From the NCBI GenBank assembly GCA_002749285.1, contig PDPR01000016.1, positions 1 through 64,000 of the forward strand: 64,000 nucleotides of DNA, in the 5' to 3' direction. This stretch comes from Maribacter sp. Its GTDB lineage: Bacteria; Bacteroidota; Bacteroidia; Flavobacteriales; Flavobacteriaceae. The position numbers and the translations under genes were made by a program. The notes under the pieces are model-generated. The model was not told the DNA's origin. It did no database searches and saw only the letters and a program-made list of their open reading frames with translations. Shown piece after piece: positions 1-8,314 of this stretch (position 1 is its first letter; each line of letters begins with the position of its first letter).

Positions 1-105
1 CTATTTTCGATTCAAATCGTCACGCCATCAAAAACTGTCGCAGATACGATATACAAAGAATTTCAAAGAACGTAACTTATTTTTTAATGCCCACTAGTGG
101 AGTGC

Positions 106-359
106 CATGTAAAAATCAAGATCCTCAATAGGAAAGGCTATGATCGGGCAAACGTTTCCATTCCGTTAAGAAGAACCGGAAAAGATTGAAGAACTGAAAG
201 TGACGACCCACCCTAGACAAATACAATTACAATCCAGTCATGTACACCAATGATGTGCATGAGTTCAGGACCGAACTCACCTTTACATTCCCAAACGTGC
301 AAGAAGGGAGTATTTTGGAATATCGGTACAGATTGATATCCCCATATCCTGACAGATGA
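106..359 (+). pseudogene. Remnant of a DUF3857 (transglutaminase-associated) protein gene
   Basis: Two stretches, in different frames, resemble the N-terminal DUF3857 domain of flavobacterial secreted or membrane transglutaminase-like proteins. The first (about 106-189) encodes KIKILNRKGYDRANVSIPLR and runs into a stop. The second (231-359) encodes FTFPNVQEGSILEYRYRLIS and ends in TGA. In intact homologues these motifs are separated by several dozen residues, so both a frameshift and an internal deletion are implied. No start and no transglutaminase domain follow. The family assignment comes from recognising the motifs; that it is a dead remnant is inferred from the broken frames. Confidence 0.55.
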
Positions 360-437
360 TCATGACAATCTAAAAGAGGTTTTCAAACAAGTTACCGATG
401 TACGGAACAATTCCCTTTTAGTATCCAAAAAAACATA

Positions 438-470
438 GAACTCGTTTAAACTTTTTGGGTTTAAGCGAAA
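438..470 (+). repeat. Dispersed palindromic repeat, half unit
   Basis: GAACTCGTTTAAACTTTTTG followed by GGTTTAAGCG matches one arm plus loop of the perfect palindrome at 41271-41319 and the half units near 12742 and 31588. It lies between the DUF3857 remnant and the 3' end of the dehydrogenase-like gene. The rest of 471-675 holds no gene I can support. Confidence 0.5.
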
Positions 471-675
471 ATCAGTGTTTTTTGTTCTGTTGTAAACTTC
501 CATAAGGACTTTGTGAAGAACCGTATGGCCATACCATACCCCAGTAGAATGATTTTCGGCTTTGGCACAAGTTTGATCTTCCCCGTAATATGGTTGTCAA
601 AAAAAAGGACCGATCGCTATAAAAAAACCGCCAATCCCAACAGACAAGCGGTTTTGAATTCCGTTTTAACACACC

Positions 676-1881
676 TTACCCCCCTCCATCCACATAATCC
701 TGTAGATAGGCATAACGTTGGGTCAGTTTTCCGTTTTTTGTCATACGGGCACGTTCCAGGACCCCATCTTCATCCTTATTGAAAAACGCGGGGATCACAT
801 GCTTTACAAAGGCCTCCCCAAAACCATCACTGGCATCCCTTGGAAGTTCTGCCGGCAGGTTATCCACTGCCATGACGGCTATGGCACCCTCTTTTCGAAA
901 ATCGGTTTCGGATTCTGATCGGGGGTCATAGCCGTATATGGGATCGGCTATGGTCGATGCCCTTAAGGTGCAGGCCACCGGCCCATCGATATCACAACTG
1001 ATATCGGCCACCGTATTTATCCTGAACCCTGGTTGTTTGGCATCATCCCTTGTAAAAAGATAAGGTGCGCCCTCACCATGGAAATGACCGGCAATATAGA
1101 GATCGGTCGCTTTTGCAAATCGAAGGAAATTGGACCTATACTCCCCTGGGTTTGCGAAAAAATCAGCTTTATTACCACGTACACCGTCTTTGCGCTTGTT
1201 GTAATCCGAGGCATCTATTTGGCAATATACCGGTTCCTTGAAATCCTCTTCCAGATACTCATGCACATTCACTTTGCGCAGGCCCATACCATCGAGCATT
1301 TCCCGGGCCCCGTGACCTACCCTTCCCCTACCGGTGAGCAATATCTTCATATTGGGCAATGGTAATTTCACCAGCTCATCGACCAAGGCCTTTTGGTCCT
1401 TCAACAGCTTAGCTTTGGGCATTGTATACAGGTTGTTCTTTAAACCATAGGCGCGAAAACCATTATAGGCCCCGACGATACCCGCATACCTGCCAAAGGC
1501 GACCAAACGTACCCCTTTGTCATTGGTGATGACCTCATGGTCGTACATCTCGATATTCTTTTCGAGTATGGCCCGCAACAATTTTCTATTGTACGACTGT
1601 TTCTTGATCGTATGGGAGAAGAAAAAATATTTCTTGTTGGGAACCAGGTTTTCGATAGGCACTTCCTTTACACCCAATAGAATGTCACAACCTTCCATTT
1701 CCGAGGCTACTTTTATATCGGCATCCACATATTCGGTATCGCCAAAAACCCTAATGGGGGAAGGTTCTACCACGATCTGGGCATCCTGATAGGCGGAAAG
1801 GACTTTTTGACAGGCCTTGGGTGACAGTACCACCCGCCTATCTGGCGGATTTTTGCGTTCTCGAATGATTCCTATTCTCAT
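676..1881 (-). CDS. Saccharopine/alanine dehydrogenase-like NAD(P)-dependent oxidoreductase
   Basis: A 401-residue protein starting MRIGIIRERKNPPDRRVVLS, the typical opening of the AlaDh/PNT N-terminal domain. An upstream ATG at 1938 would add 19 residues unlike the family, so the start at 1881 is preferred. A nucleotide-binding glycine-rich turn (TGRGRVGHGA) lies near residue 200, and the C-terminal part has AVDNLPAELPRDAS, a motif typical of LYS1-type saccharopine dehydrogenases and lysine-ketoglutarate reductases. The closest fold is therefore the lysine-forming saccharopine dehydrogenase, although flavobacterial orthologues are often simply labelled alanine dehydrogenase. The substrate cannot be fixed from sequence. 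It is transcribed alone and leftward, divergent from the ssrA region. Confidence 0.75.
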   Translation of the reverse strand: MRIGIIRERKNPPDRRVVLSPKACQKVLSAYQDAQIVVEPSPIRVFGDTEYVDADIKVASEMEGCDILLGVKEVPIENLVPNKKYFFFSHTIKKQSYNRKLLRAILEKNIEMYDHEVITNDKGVRLVAFGRYAGIVGAYNGFRAYGLKNNLYTMPKAKLLKDQKALVDELVKLPLPNMKILLTGRGRVGHGAREMLDGMGLRKVNVHEYLEEDFKEPVYCQIDASDYNKRKDGVRGNKADFFANPGEYRSNFLRFAKATDLYIAGHFHGEGAPYLFTRDDAKQPGFRINTVADISCDIDGPVACTLRASTIADPIYGYDPRSESETDFRKEGAIAVMAVDNLPAELPRDASDGFGEAFVKHVIPAFFNKDEDGVLERARMTKNGKLTQRYAYLQDYVDGGG

Positions 1882-1965
1882 ATATCGTAATTGGTATAAA
1901 TTTTGTTCTAAAATAAGCGGAATAGTATGGGTATGCAAATTTTTCGGGTATTGCTAGATAAATGT

Positions 1966-1973
1966 TACCTTTG
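1966..1973 (+). promoter_or_regulatory. Candidate -7 box in the gap before ssrA
   Basis: TACCTTTG fits the Bacteroidota -7 consensus TAnnTTTG and points rightward. The 1882-2234 gap has no convincing gene. After the box, 1985-2025 contains a GGGATT/AATCCC pair and further short complementary runs, so a structured transcript, or a long leader reaching ssrA, is possible. A clear -33 TTG at the usual 19-21 nt spacing is not visible, so this is only a candidate. A 35-codon frame (1963-2070) overlaps it but resembles nothing I recognise. Confidence 0.3.
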
Positions 1974-2234
1974 CTGACCGAATTAGGGATTGAGGAGAGT
2001 ACCCTGTGCCCCCAAAATCCCGATCCGGATTCCTTAAAAGGTCTGTTTCTGAAACCTTGCAGGAATTGAAAGGAACGCCCACATCCCGACACATCGCATA
2101 AAAAAATGTGGCACTAGGGGTAAAATAAGTTCATTGAAAAAAAAGATGGGAGAATCCAATCCTGATGTTTACCTTAAAGGTCCTGTCAGGATCCAATTCG
2201 ATAATGGCCCGCAAAGCGAGCCTACCCCATTAAA

Positions 2235-2633
2235 GGGGCCGACCGGTTTTGACAGCAAGACCAATGGCAATGTAAGCATGTCGAGCGCTGGGACACAGCT
2301 CGTTAATCCCATTTCCCACACTTTTAATTGGCGAAAACAATTACGCTCTTGCCGCTTAATCTGAATTACAGTAGGATTTAGCCTCGTCCCTACCAGGTAG
2401 GGAAGCGAGATGTTCCTGAATAGCCCCTGTCGACGGCGATTCAATACGGAGCACCAGAAATGTCGATATAAGGCTGCTAACGCTTCGATAGTAGCACCAA
2501 AATCCTAAGAAGCTAAGTATGTATTAGGCTGTTCCCGGTCAGATACGTATCGAAAACCAATTGGGGACTAAGCATGTAGAAAGCTTTGTAATTGCTTGTT
2601 TGGACGAGGGTTCGACTCCCTCCGGCTCCACCA
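2235..2633 (+). ncRNA. ssrA: tmRNA (transfer-messenger RNA)
   Basis: The 5' end GGGGCCG pairs over seven bases with the 3' CGGCTCC of the acceptor stem, followed by A and an encoded CCA. The T-arm (GGACGAGGGTTCGACTCCC) is directly upstream. The tag frame at 2330-2359 reads GGC GAA AAC AAT TAC GCT CTT GCC GCT TAA, giving GENNYALAA with a glycine resume codon, as in Bacteroidota. The RNA rescues stalled ribosomes together with SmpB and marks the product for proteolysis. The length of about 399 nt is normal for a one-piece tmRNA, and a strong terminator follows four bases later. Confidence 0.97.
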
Positions 2634-2637
2634 CATC

Positions 2638-2664
2638 AACCTCACTTATAAAGTGGGGTTTTTT
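2638..2664 (+). terminator. Rho-independent terminator of ssrA
   Basis: AACCTCACTT and AAGTGGGGTT form a 10-bp stem (one G-U pair) with a three-base loop, followed by a run of T. It lies immediately after the tmRNA 3' CCA. Confidence 0.9.
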
Positions 2665-2701
2665 ATTTCAGGATAAGTTATGGAATTAGTTCCTAGGTCA
2701 T

Positions 2702-2749
2702 GGACTTATCCGAACTTTTTAGCAAGCCGAAAAAATTCGGACAAGTTCC
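2702..2749. repeat. Dispersed palindromic repeat, imperfect full unit
   Basis: GGACTTATCCGAACTTTTTA and GAAAAAATTCGGACAAGTTCC are imperfect inverted arms around an AGCAAGCC-like loop. The geometry and the CGAACTTTTT / GCAAGCCGAAAAA core match the other repeats in this window (41271, 12742, 31588). It stands free between ssrA and the Crp/Fnr gene. Confidence 0.5.
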
Positions 2750-3189
2750 AATAAAAAAATCAAATGTTGGTCAATTCCTTCGTTCAGTCCAACTACTACA
2801 TGATTACAACTACTCCTAAACGCTTCTTTTAAAACCTACATACTCCTCTTTTTTGCCCATGGGCGAAAGCCTAATGGAAAACGGATACCGTACAGGAGAT
2901 AAAAATAATAAAGGGGTATGGGAAATTGAATCTTCAGGAAGCGGATTGGGTAGGTGTCGATTCTGGTATAAAAACACTTGATACAGGGTCATAAAGCCTC
3001 GGAGACCAAGCAACCCTTTTCGACTTTTCCACACCTTATAAGAAATTTTTGACAGATGAACCGTAATTGACTTTTGAAATTGACCTACCCCACCTTTACC
3101 GATTAACACGGTCGGTTTAAATAATATCTGTATTGTATTTTTCAAAGTAAATTAGAAACTATCATTTTTTGGCTACCATGTGAAATCAA
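2750..3189. other. Gene-poor gap with possible coding remnant
   Basis: No gene with a recognisable product is present. A 40-codon rightward frame at 2859-2981 (contains ENGYRTGDKNNKGVWEI) looks more protein-like than its surroundings and may be a relic, but no family was recognised. A longer leftward frame across 2816-3145 has no plausible composition and was not called. Confidence 0.3.
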
Positions 3190-3224
3190 AAAAAACCTGT
3201 AAATAAAATATGTACAGGTTTTTT
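3190..3224 (-). terminator. Terminator downstream of the Crp/Fnr gene
   Basis: AAAAAACCTGTA and TACAGGTTTTTT form a perfect 12-bp stem with an 11-base loop. Read leftward, the stem ends in a T-run, suiting termination of the five-gene leftward cluster. The flanking A/T tracts make it usable from either side. Confidence 0.85.
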
Positions 3225-3250
3225 AATCGTACTTAAAAGAACCAATGGGT

Positions 3251-3850
3251 TCAAAACGGCATCCATACCTTGCCATCTATGATCTTGAGCTGCCCTTTTT
3301 GCTCCAATGACTTAATGGCCCTGATAACGGTCTCCACCCGAAGCCCTGTCAAGTTCGCGATTTCTTTTCGGGTAAAATCCACTTTGAAAAGTGTCTTCGT
3401 TTCCTGGTCTGTGGAAAATTTCTTGAAATAGTTCAAAATCGTCAGGATACGGTGTTCCGGGCTACCATAGGACAACTCCGCGGCCACGGTAGCCTTAAAG
3501 TACAACCGTCTGGCCATGGCACGCATCATTTGAAGGCCAGGGCCATCACCCCCCATAAGGGCCAGAAACCGACTCTTTTCCAACAAGAGGATTTCCGACG
3601 GCAAGGTTACTTCGGCATTGGCCGGATATACCCTGTCGATAAAAAGGGGCGGTTCACCAAAACTTTTCCCCTCCTTGAATATTCCTTGGATGAACTCTTT
3701 CCCTTCATTATTGTAATTGTTCATCCTTACCTCCCCGGAGACGACCTGAAAATAATATTTGGCTTCCTCATCCTGGGAGAACAAAATAGCACCCTTGGGA
3801 TATTTTTTGATCACCGCCCCATATTTCAACAAAAGATCTATATCCAACAT
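3251..3850 (-). CDS. Crp/Fnr family transcriptional regulator
   Basis: A 199-residue regulator with an N-terminal cyclic-nucleotide-binding beta-roll (about residues 10-115) and a C-terminal winged helix (RKEIANLTGLRVETVIRAIK, about 160-180). It contains no cysteine, so it is not an Fe-S Fnr sensor, and a haem or small-ligand signal cannot be excluded. It is the last gene of a leftward cluster led by a TonB-dependent receptor, with a methyltransferase and a cupin between. Location suggests it controls this cluster or responds to the stress the cluster handles; that link is inference. No TTGAT-N4-ATCAA site was seen nearby. Confidence 0.9.
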   Translation of the reverse strand: MLDIDLLLKYGAVIKKYPKGAILFSQDEEAKYYFQVVSGEVRMNNYNNEGKEFIQGIFKEGKSFGEPPLFIDRVYPANAEVTLPSEILLLEKSRFLALMGGDGPGLQMMRAMARRLYFKATVAAELSYGSPEHRILTILNYFKKFSTDQETKTLFKVDFTRKEIANLTGLRVETVIRAIKSLEQKGQLKIIDGKVWMPF

Positions 3851-3888
3851 GCTATTTTATTTTAAGATCAACGTTCCCCCACTAGTCC

Positions 3889-4668
3889 TTAGGTATTCTT
3901 CTTGGCGATGATCATAACAGCGCCCAAATGCTCTTCATACTTTCTAAAGACTTTCCTCATGGCCATAATCCGTTGGCGTGCCTTTGGATGGGTCATAATA
4001 TTAAAGACGATCTTTAAGGTCCTGAAGAAGCCCTCATCATCCAACACCCTCTTTTTTTCCAATAGATGCATGGGATTGTTCCCCACCTCTAACACTGTAA
4101 AGCCCTCGGCCTCCAAAAGTGATGACCATTCGTTGTTGGTCAACGGTCTCGCATTCACCTTTATGGCATTTGCCAATTCTTTCTGGATCTCCTGTTTGGT
4201 GTCCTTCGCTATCTCGTTTGGCATTAGACAAAGCTCATGAATACCATATAGCCCATCTTTTTTCAATATTCTGTGGGCCTCTTTGATAATCTCCGATTTT
4301 CTATGGTCGGCATTCATGGTCAACATGGCCTCACCATAAACTTTATCCGCATACTCGTTCTGCAAAGTGGATCTTGAGGCATTACCGATAATAATGTTCT
4401 TATTGGGGCCCACGATCTTTTTACGGAGAATGGCAGCCGCTTCCTCATTAAGCTCTACGCCTGTATATGATCTTGGAGACTTTTTTAACGTTAATGCAGC
4501 GGTATATCCTAAACCAGGTGCAAACTCCACTACGGTATCCTCGGTATTGATACCCAAACCATTGATAAGCTTTTGGGTCAACTCCTTTCCACCGGGACGG
4601 AGTACCTTCTTACCCATTTTAGCCAATATCCAATGACCTTGTTTTGTGTTCATTTCTGTGTTGGACAT
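3889..4668 (-). CDS. Class I SAM-dependent methyltransferase
   Basis: 259 residues from the start MSNTEMNTK at 4668. An ATG at 4773 would add 35 residues not typical of the family. Motif I is VVEFAPGLGYT (E48 to G54), followed by an acidic strand-2 end (YTGVELNEE) and a NADHR region in place of the usual post-motif. The fold is a Rossmann methyltransferase of unknown substrate. It is separated by 138 bp from the cupin gene and by 38 bp from the Crp/Fnr gene, in the same direction. Flavobacteria often carry this methyltransferase next to a Crp/Fnr regulator and a cupin; the pathway is not established. Confidence 0.8.
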   Translation of the reverse strand: MSNTEMNTKQGHWILAKMGKKVLRPGGKELTQKLINGLGINTEDTVVEFAPGLGYTAALTLKKSPRSYTGVELNEEAAAILRKKIVGPNKNIIIGNASRSTLQNEYADKVYGEAMLTMNADHRKSEIIKEAHRILKKDGLYGIHELCLMPNEIAKDTKQEIQKELANAIKVNARPLTNNEWSSLLEAEGFTVLEVGNNPMHLLEKKRVLDDEGFFRTLKIVFNIMTHPKARQRIMAMRKVFRKYEEHLGAVMIIAKKNT

Positions 4669-4750
4669 AAAATTTGATTTTAAATTTAATTGAATCGACA
4701 ACCTCGAACCAAGGGTACGGGGTATGCTTTCCAAAAAGCTTTTTTGATCT

Positions 4751-4764
4751 CGAGGCAAGCCTCG
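4751..4764. repeat. Short GC hairpin between methyltransferase and cupin genes
   Basis: CGAGGC-AA-GCCTCG is a perfect 6-bp stem with a two-base loop in the 138-bp gap. No T-run follows, so it is not a classic terminator. It may be an RNA-processing element or a member of a dispersed repeat class. Confidence 0.4.
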
Positions 4765-4806
4765 GGAAACCAAGCCCTTTTGGCTATTGCCTTATGGTTA
4801 AAACGG

Positions 4807-5136
4807 TTATCCACGTATCATGATCAACAACATCTTAAAAGGCTCTACAGCTTCCAATGCATGTGGAATATTGGCAGGCATGATGATCATTTGGCCTTCC
4901 TCTACATAATATTCCTTACCAGCGATAGTGATCTTCGACGTTCCGTCGATAATCTGGGCAATGGCATCAAATGGTGCCGTATGCTCACTAAGGTTCTGTC
5001 CCTTATCAAAGGAAAACAATGTTGTATTACCGTTTTTGTTCTTTGTTACTATCCTGCTAACGGTGGCACCATCAGCATAGTCTATCATCTCACTTAAAGT
5101 ATGGACCTCTGAAGCCCTGATATTTTTATTATCCAT
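4807..5136 (-). CDS. Small cupin-domain protein
   Basis: A 109-residue single-domain cupin. The first cupin motif is degenerate (GQNLSEHTAPFDAIAQIIDG: one His retained) and the second is IMPANIPHALEA with its conserved Pro and His. Metal-binding residues visible are His in EHT, a glutamate-poor middle and His in PHA, so metal binding may be weak or different. The function could be sensing or sequestration rather than catalysis. It lies 9 bp downstream of the small secreted-protein gene and likely shares its transcript. Confidence 0.8.
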   Translation of the reverse strand: MDNKNIRASEVHTLSEMIDYADGATVSRIVTKNKNGNTTLFSFDKGQNLSEHTAPFDAIAQIIDGTSKITIAGKEYYVEEGQMIIMPANIPHALEAVEPFKMLLIMIRG

Positions 5137-5145
5137 CTTTTTTGA

Positions 5146-5631
5146 TTATTTATTTAATTTTGGACCTTTCATAAATTCTTCCTGATTATTCACAATAAAC
5201 CGATCTAAGATCCCGACATCCTTAGGCATGAACTTTTTTCTGGCACGCTTGACCAAGCTTTCGTGAAAAAGGCTCGCTTCGATCTTGACTTCAGACAACT
5301 CCCTGAGTAGTTTTTCATAAACGTCATATTTTTCATCCTTTGAAGCCTGCACAAGTTGCAATTCCAATTTCCTTACCCTTTGTTTAAATTCCGGGACCTT
5401 TGCGTGTACCTCGGTAATAAATGCCTTGGCTTCCTTCAATGTCAATTCACTTACCCCAAGTACTTCCCCGTATTGGTTTGCGACCCCGATTAAACATGGG
5501 GGCATACTTGCGGCAAAAATAGCAGGCGGTTGATGTGGCGGATTGTCCTCAAAGATTTTTTCCTGGGAGGTTTGCCCCAAGGATATATTCATTAGGAAAA
5601 GTGCGAAAAGAATATTCAATATAGCTTTCAT
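5146..5631 (-). CDS. Small secreted protein of unknown function
   Basis: 161 residues with an N-terminal signal peptide (ILFALFLMNISLGQ, cleavage likely after residue ~19). After a Pro/Met-rich segment (PPHQPPAIFAASMPPC) the rest is predicted mostly helical and highly charged, with heptad-like spacing across residues 65-135 (KEAKAFITEVHAKVPEFKQR). This recalls periplasmic helical metal- or stress-binding proteins of the Spy/CpxP kind only in general character; I do not recognise a family. It sits between a TonB-dependent receptor and a cupin, so a role in periplasmic handling of the receptor's ligand is possible but unproven. Confidence 0.7.
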   Translation of the reverse strand: MKAILNILFALFLMNISLGQTSQEKIFEDNPPHQPPAIFAASMPPCLIGVANQYGEVLGVSELTLKEAKAFITEVHAKVPEFKQRVRKLELQLVQASKDEKYDVYEKLLRELSEVKIEASLFHESLVKRARKKFMPKDVGILDRFIVNNQEEFMKGPKLNK

Positions 5632-5646
5632 TATTATGGTTTTTTT

Positions 5647-5671
5647 GGCCGGGTCTAAAATAGACCCGGCC
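5647..5671 (-). promoter_or_regulatory. Intercistronic hairpin after the TonB receptor gene
   Basis: GGCCGGGTCTA and TAGACCCGGCC form a perfect 11-bp GC-rich stem with a three-base loop, 8 bp after the receptor stop and 15 bp before the next start. Read leftward it is followed by A rather than T, so it is not a standard terminator. It is better placed to protect the receptor mRNA 3' end or to reduce downstream expression. Confidence 0.55.
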
Positions 5672-5679
5672 AGGTTTTA

Positions 5680-8091
5680 CTAAAGTTTATAATTAACACC
5701 TACGGAGAAATTAGCCCCTACACCAGGTATAAAAGTCGTTACGTTACTTTGATCCAATATTGGAATTGGCGGATTGGTGACCACGTCACTTATTATATAA
5801 CTTGATGCATAACGTTCATCGGTAATGTTATTACCCTGTACATAAACACTCCATTTGGGTTTGTTATAACCAATACGGAAACCGAATAGTTGATAGGCTT
5901 GTTGATATATGGTGTTCTGATGGTCCGTCGGCGTATTCTCTGGAAGCCATTCGGTATTCAGCTCCATAAACAGTCCGTTCTGGGGTCGGTAGCCCAAGCC
6001 TGCGTTGATATAGTGTCTAGGTATACCTGCGATCTGATTATCCTTATAGATGCCTTCGCTGAAAAAGAAATTACTATAATTGTATACTGTATTAAGATAC
6101 AGTTGGTCATCCGTTACAAAAAGATCCTCGAAAATATTAGCATAAACACCCATTTCCACCCCTTGGTGTACTGTCTGGTCGGGGGAATTCCTGGTCACAC
6201 CTGTAATCCCGAAAAGTTCTGTGGTTGTCAAGATCTCGTTCTTTACCCAAGAGCTGTAGAAACTGATATCCCAACGAATCCTATCAAGGGAACCACGGCT
6301 ACCGAATTCCAAAGTGGTTGCCGTTTGATCGTCCAATGCTACCGAGTTCATCATTCCCGGACTTTTATTTGGGTTACCCCCGGATATATTGATCAATTCA
6401 TCGAAAGTAGGCGGCTCATAGCTACGGCTCACATTAAGGAACAAATGTTGATCTTCATTAAGGTCGTAAAGTAGGCCCACTTTAGGGTTGAAACCAAAAT
6501 AGTCCAGATCCAAAGAGATATCCGTACCAGCAAACGTGCCTTCTGATTGATTTGCGAAATTACGGAACGGCCTGGCGGTAGGGGTAGGGAAAACATCGGC
6601 ATTATTTCTTGTATTACTACTAAGCTGTATACTCAAAAGTCCGCTTAACTTGTCTGTAAATCGATATTTGTCCTCTATGAACAACACCGAATTATTAGAG
6701 GTAAGTTCATTGGAAGCATAGTTCACGACTTTTTCCCCCATGTATATTACATGATAATCACGATCTATTCTACCCGTACTTGCGTTAAACCCTAAAATGA
6801 ATGAATTCTTCCCCGATTGGTTTTCAAAAGTGGCATTCAGTCCATAATCATTACTAATGGAACTTTGCACACCTATCGTTACTGGGAAATCCAAAACATC
6901 GTTCCCATATTGATAGTATAGCCCCAAGGACAACTGATTGTTCCCATTGATTTTGTAGACGGATTTATTGGCCACCCTAAAAATATCGGAAGATCTGCCC
7001 GGCATATCCCGGACTACATTTGGACCAATACTAATGGGAGGGTTTATACCCGGACTAATCTGTTTGGGGTCTTCCTCAAGTTGGGCCTGTGTCAAGGGAC
7101 CGGTGATGTCGAATTTAAGATCCGTATAGGTTACATACACCCTCGACTCAAAACGGTCATTGAATTTCCTACCCGCATTGACCATGGCATTGAACCTTGA
7201 ACTGGTATTGAATTCACGAAAACCTTTTGCATCATTAAAGGATGCCGAAGCATAAATATCATTTTTACCGAACACGCCACCTGTAGCAAAACTACCGCCG
7301 AAATAACCGAAGCTACCACCTTCGATCCTTAACTCAAGGGGAGAGGCCTGATAACCATTTTTTGACACAATGTTAATCGCACCACCAAGTGTGGAAGCTC
7401 CATATTTTAAACCATTGGAACCCCTAAAGACCTCTATATAGTTTGCCGCCCTCGGCTCCAGGATACCGATAATATAGGATCCATCGGAAAAATTGGTGGT
7501 AATACCATCCTGTAATAGGTTCACACCACGGCGTTGTGGATTACTCTGTATCCCTGAGCCCCTGATGTTCAACCTAGGTTGGTCATTGGCGCCAAAAAAT
7601 TCTTGGATCATCACTCCCGGCTCAAATTGGAGGGCATCCTTTAAGGTCAGCGAACGCTGTACCTCCAATTTATCCATAGGCACAAGGTTAACACCGCCAG
7701 GGACACCATCCAAACGCACTTTTGCGTTGTATACGGTATTCTCCACTAAACTTTTATTCGATTCCAAAATGACCTCATCAAGTCGATAGGTTGTCTCGTC
7801 CAAGGTTATCTCAACCTCTGTAGTGCCTTCAGAGAGGTCTATGGCAATCTCCTGTGTCCGGAAGCCAAGAAACGAGACCTCCAGGATTTCAGAAGTGGAT
7901 AGTCCCTTAAGTTGAAAGTTACCTTGGGAACCCGTAGTGGTTCCCAAGTGTGTGCCCTTTACCAATATATTTACATTTTGTAAAGGTTTGCCATCATTGC
8001 TTACTACCCTTCCTTTTAATACGGAATTTGTCTGAGCGGTTGTAACATACATGGACAACAGGCCGAATATACATAAAAACAGTCTTCTCAT
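5680..8091 (-). CDS. TonB-dependent outer-membrane receptor (siderophore/metal type)
   Basis: 803 residues: signal peptide (1-19), a CarboxypepD_reg-like beta-sandwich (about 24-105, VLKGRVVSNDGKPLQNVNIL), a plug (about 130-240, with LNIRGSG and LKYGASTLGGAINIVSK) and a 22-strand-type barrel ending FSVGVNYKL. It lacks the SusC signature and has no SusD neighbour, so an iron-chelate or other metal-complex substrate is more likely than a glycan. A palindrome overlapping the likely transcription start (8290-8306) resembles metalloregulator operators and supports this. It is the first gene of the leftward cluster ending with the Crp/Fnr gene. Confidence 0.9.
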   Translation of the reverse strand: MRRLFLCIFGLLSMYVTTAQTNSVLKGRVVSNDGKPLQNVNILVKGTHLGTTTGSQGNFQLKGLSTSEILEVSFLGFRTQEIAIDLSEGTTEVEITLDETTYRLDEVILESNKSLVENTVYNAKVRLDGVPGGVNLVPMDKLEVQRSLTLKDALQFEPGVMIQEFFGANDQPRLNIRGSGIQSNPQRRGVNLLQDGITTNFSDGSYIIGILEPRAANYIEVFRGSNGLKYGASTLGGAINIVSKNGYQASPLELRIEGGSFGYFGGSFATGGVFGKNDIYASASFNDAKGFREFNTSSRFNAMVNAGRKFNDRFESRVYVTYTDLKFDITGPLTQAQLEEDPKQISPGINPPISIGPNVVRDMPGRSSDIFRVANKSVYKINGNNQLSLGLYYQYGNDVLDFPVTIGVQSSISNDYGLNATFENQSGKNSFILGFNASTGRIDRDYHVIYMGEKVVNYASNELTSNNSVLFIEDKYRFTDKLSGLLSIQLSSNTRNNADVFPTPTARPFRNFANQSEGTFAGTDISLDLDYFGFNPKVGLLYDLNEDQHLFLNVSRSYEPPTFDELINISGGNPNKSPGMMNSVALDDQTATTLEFGSRGSLDRIRWDISFYSSWVKNEILTTTELFGITGVTRNSPDQTVHQGVEMGVYANIFEDLFVTDDQLYLNTVYNYSNFFFSEGIYKDNQIAGIPRHYINAGLGYRPQNGLFMELNTEWLPENTPTDHQNTIYQQAYQLFGFRIGYNKPKWSVYVQGNNITDERYASSYIISDVVTNPPIPILDQSNVTTFIPGVGANFSVGVNYKL

Positions 8092-8289
8092 TTTTCCAGG
8101 TTTATTTAATTAATTTAATCGTGTTTGTTGTTATTGACAACATATGCCCATCCATGTTAAATTTCAGAAAGTGGTTTTTCCCCATGTATGGACTGCATTC
8201 CTGCCTTGATAGCTTTCTTGGCATAAAAGAAAGTTGTGTTTTCCTTATAGGCCTATACTATCGTTATACGTCAATGCCCAACACATTTA

Positions 8290-8306
8290 TTTAGATTAAT
8301 TCTAAA
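8290..8306. promoter_or_regulatory. Palindromic operator candidate upstream of the TonB receptor
   Basis: TTTAGATTAATTCTAAA has perfect 6-bp arms (TTTAGA/TCTAAA) around a five-base centre. It directly follows the -7 box TATCTTTG on the minus strand, so a bound repressor would cover the transcription start. The shape is like DtxR/Fur-class metal operators. Which regulator binds is not shown by the sequence. Confidence 0.55.
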
Positions 8307-8314
8307 CAAAGATA
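8307..8314 (-). promoter_or_regulatory. -7 box for the TonB receptor cluster
   Basis: On the minus strand this reads TATCTTTG, a full match to TAnnTTTG, about 215 bp before the receptor start. A clean TTG at -33 is not present, which fits a promoter needing activation or simply a weak -33. Confidence 0.5.

Noticed and set aside
1980..2100. SRP RNA (ffs) in the region before ssrA
   Set aside because: A CAGG..GAAAGG-like stretch is present but the diagnostic AGCAG side of the domain IV loop is missing.
2330..2359. Glycine resume codon in the tmRNA tag as novel
   Set aside because: GENNYALAA-type tags with a glycine start are usual in Bacteroidota.
2816..3145. Leftward 109-codon open frame
   Set aside because: Composition is unlike a real protein and no domain, signal peptide or partner gene supports it; the opposite strand has a better-looking short frame.
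5890..6474. 194-codon rightward open frame
   Set aside because: Lies wholly inside the TonB receptor gene on the other strand; the receptor shows clear family motifs.
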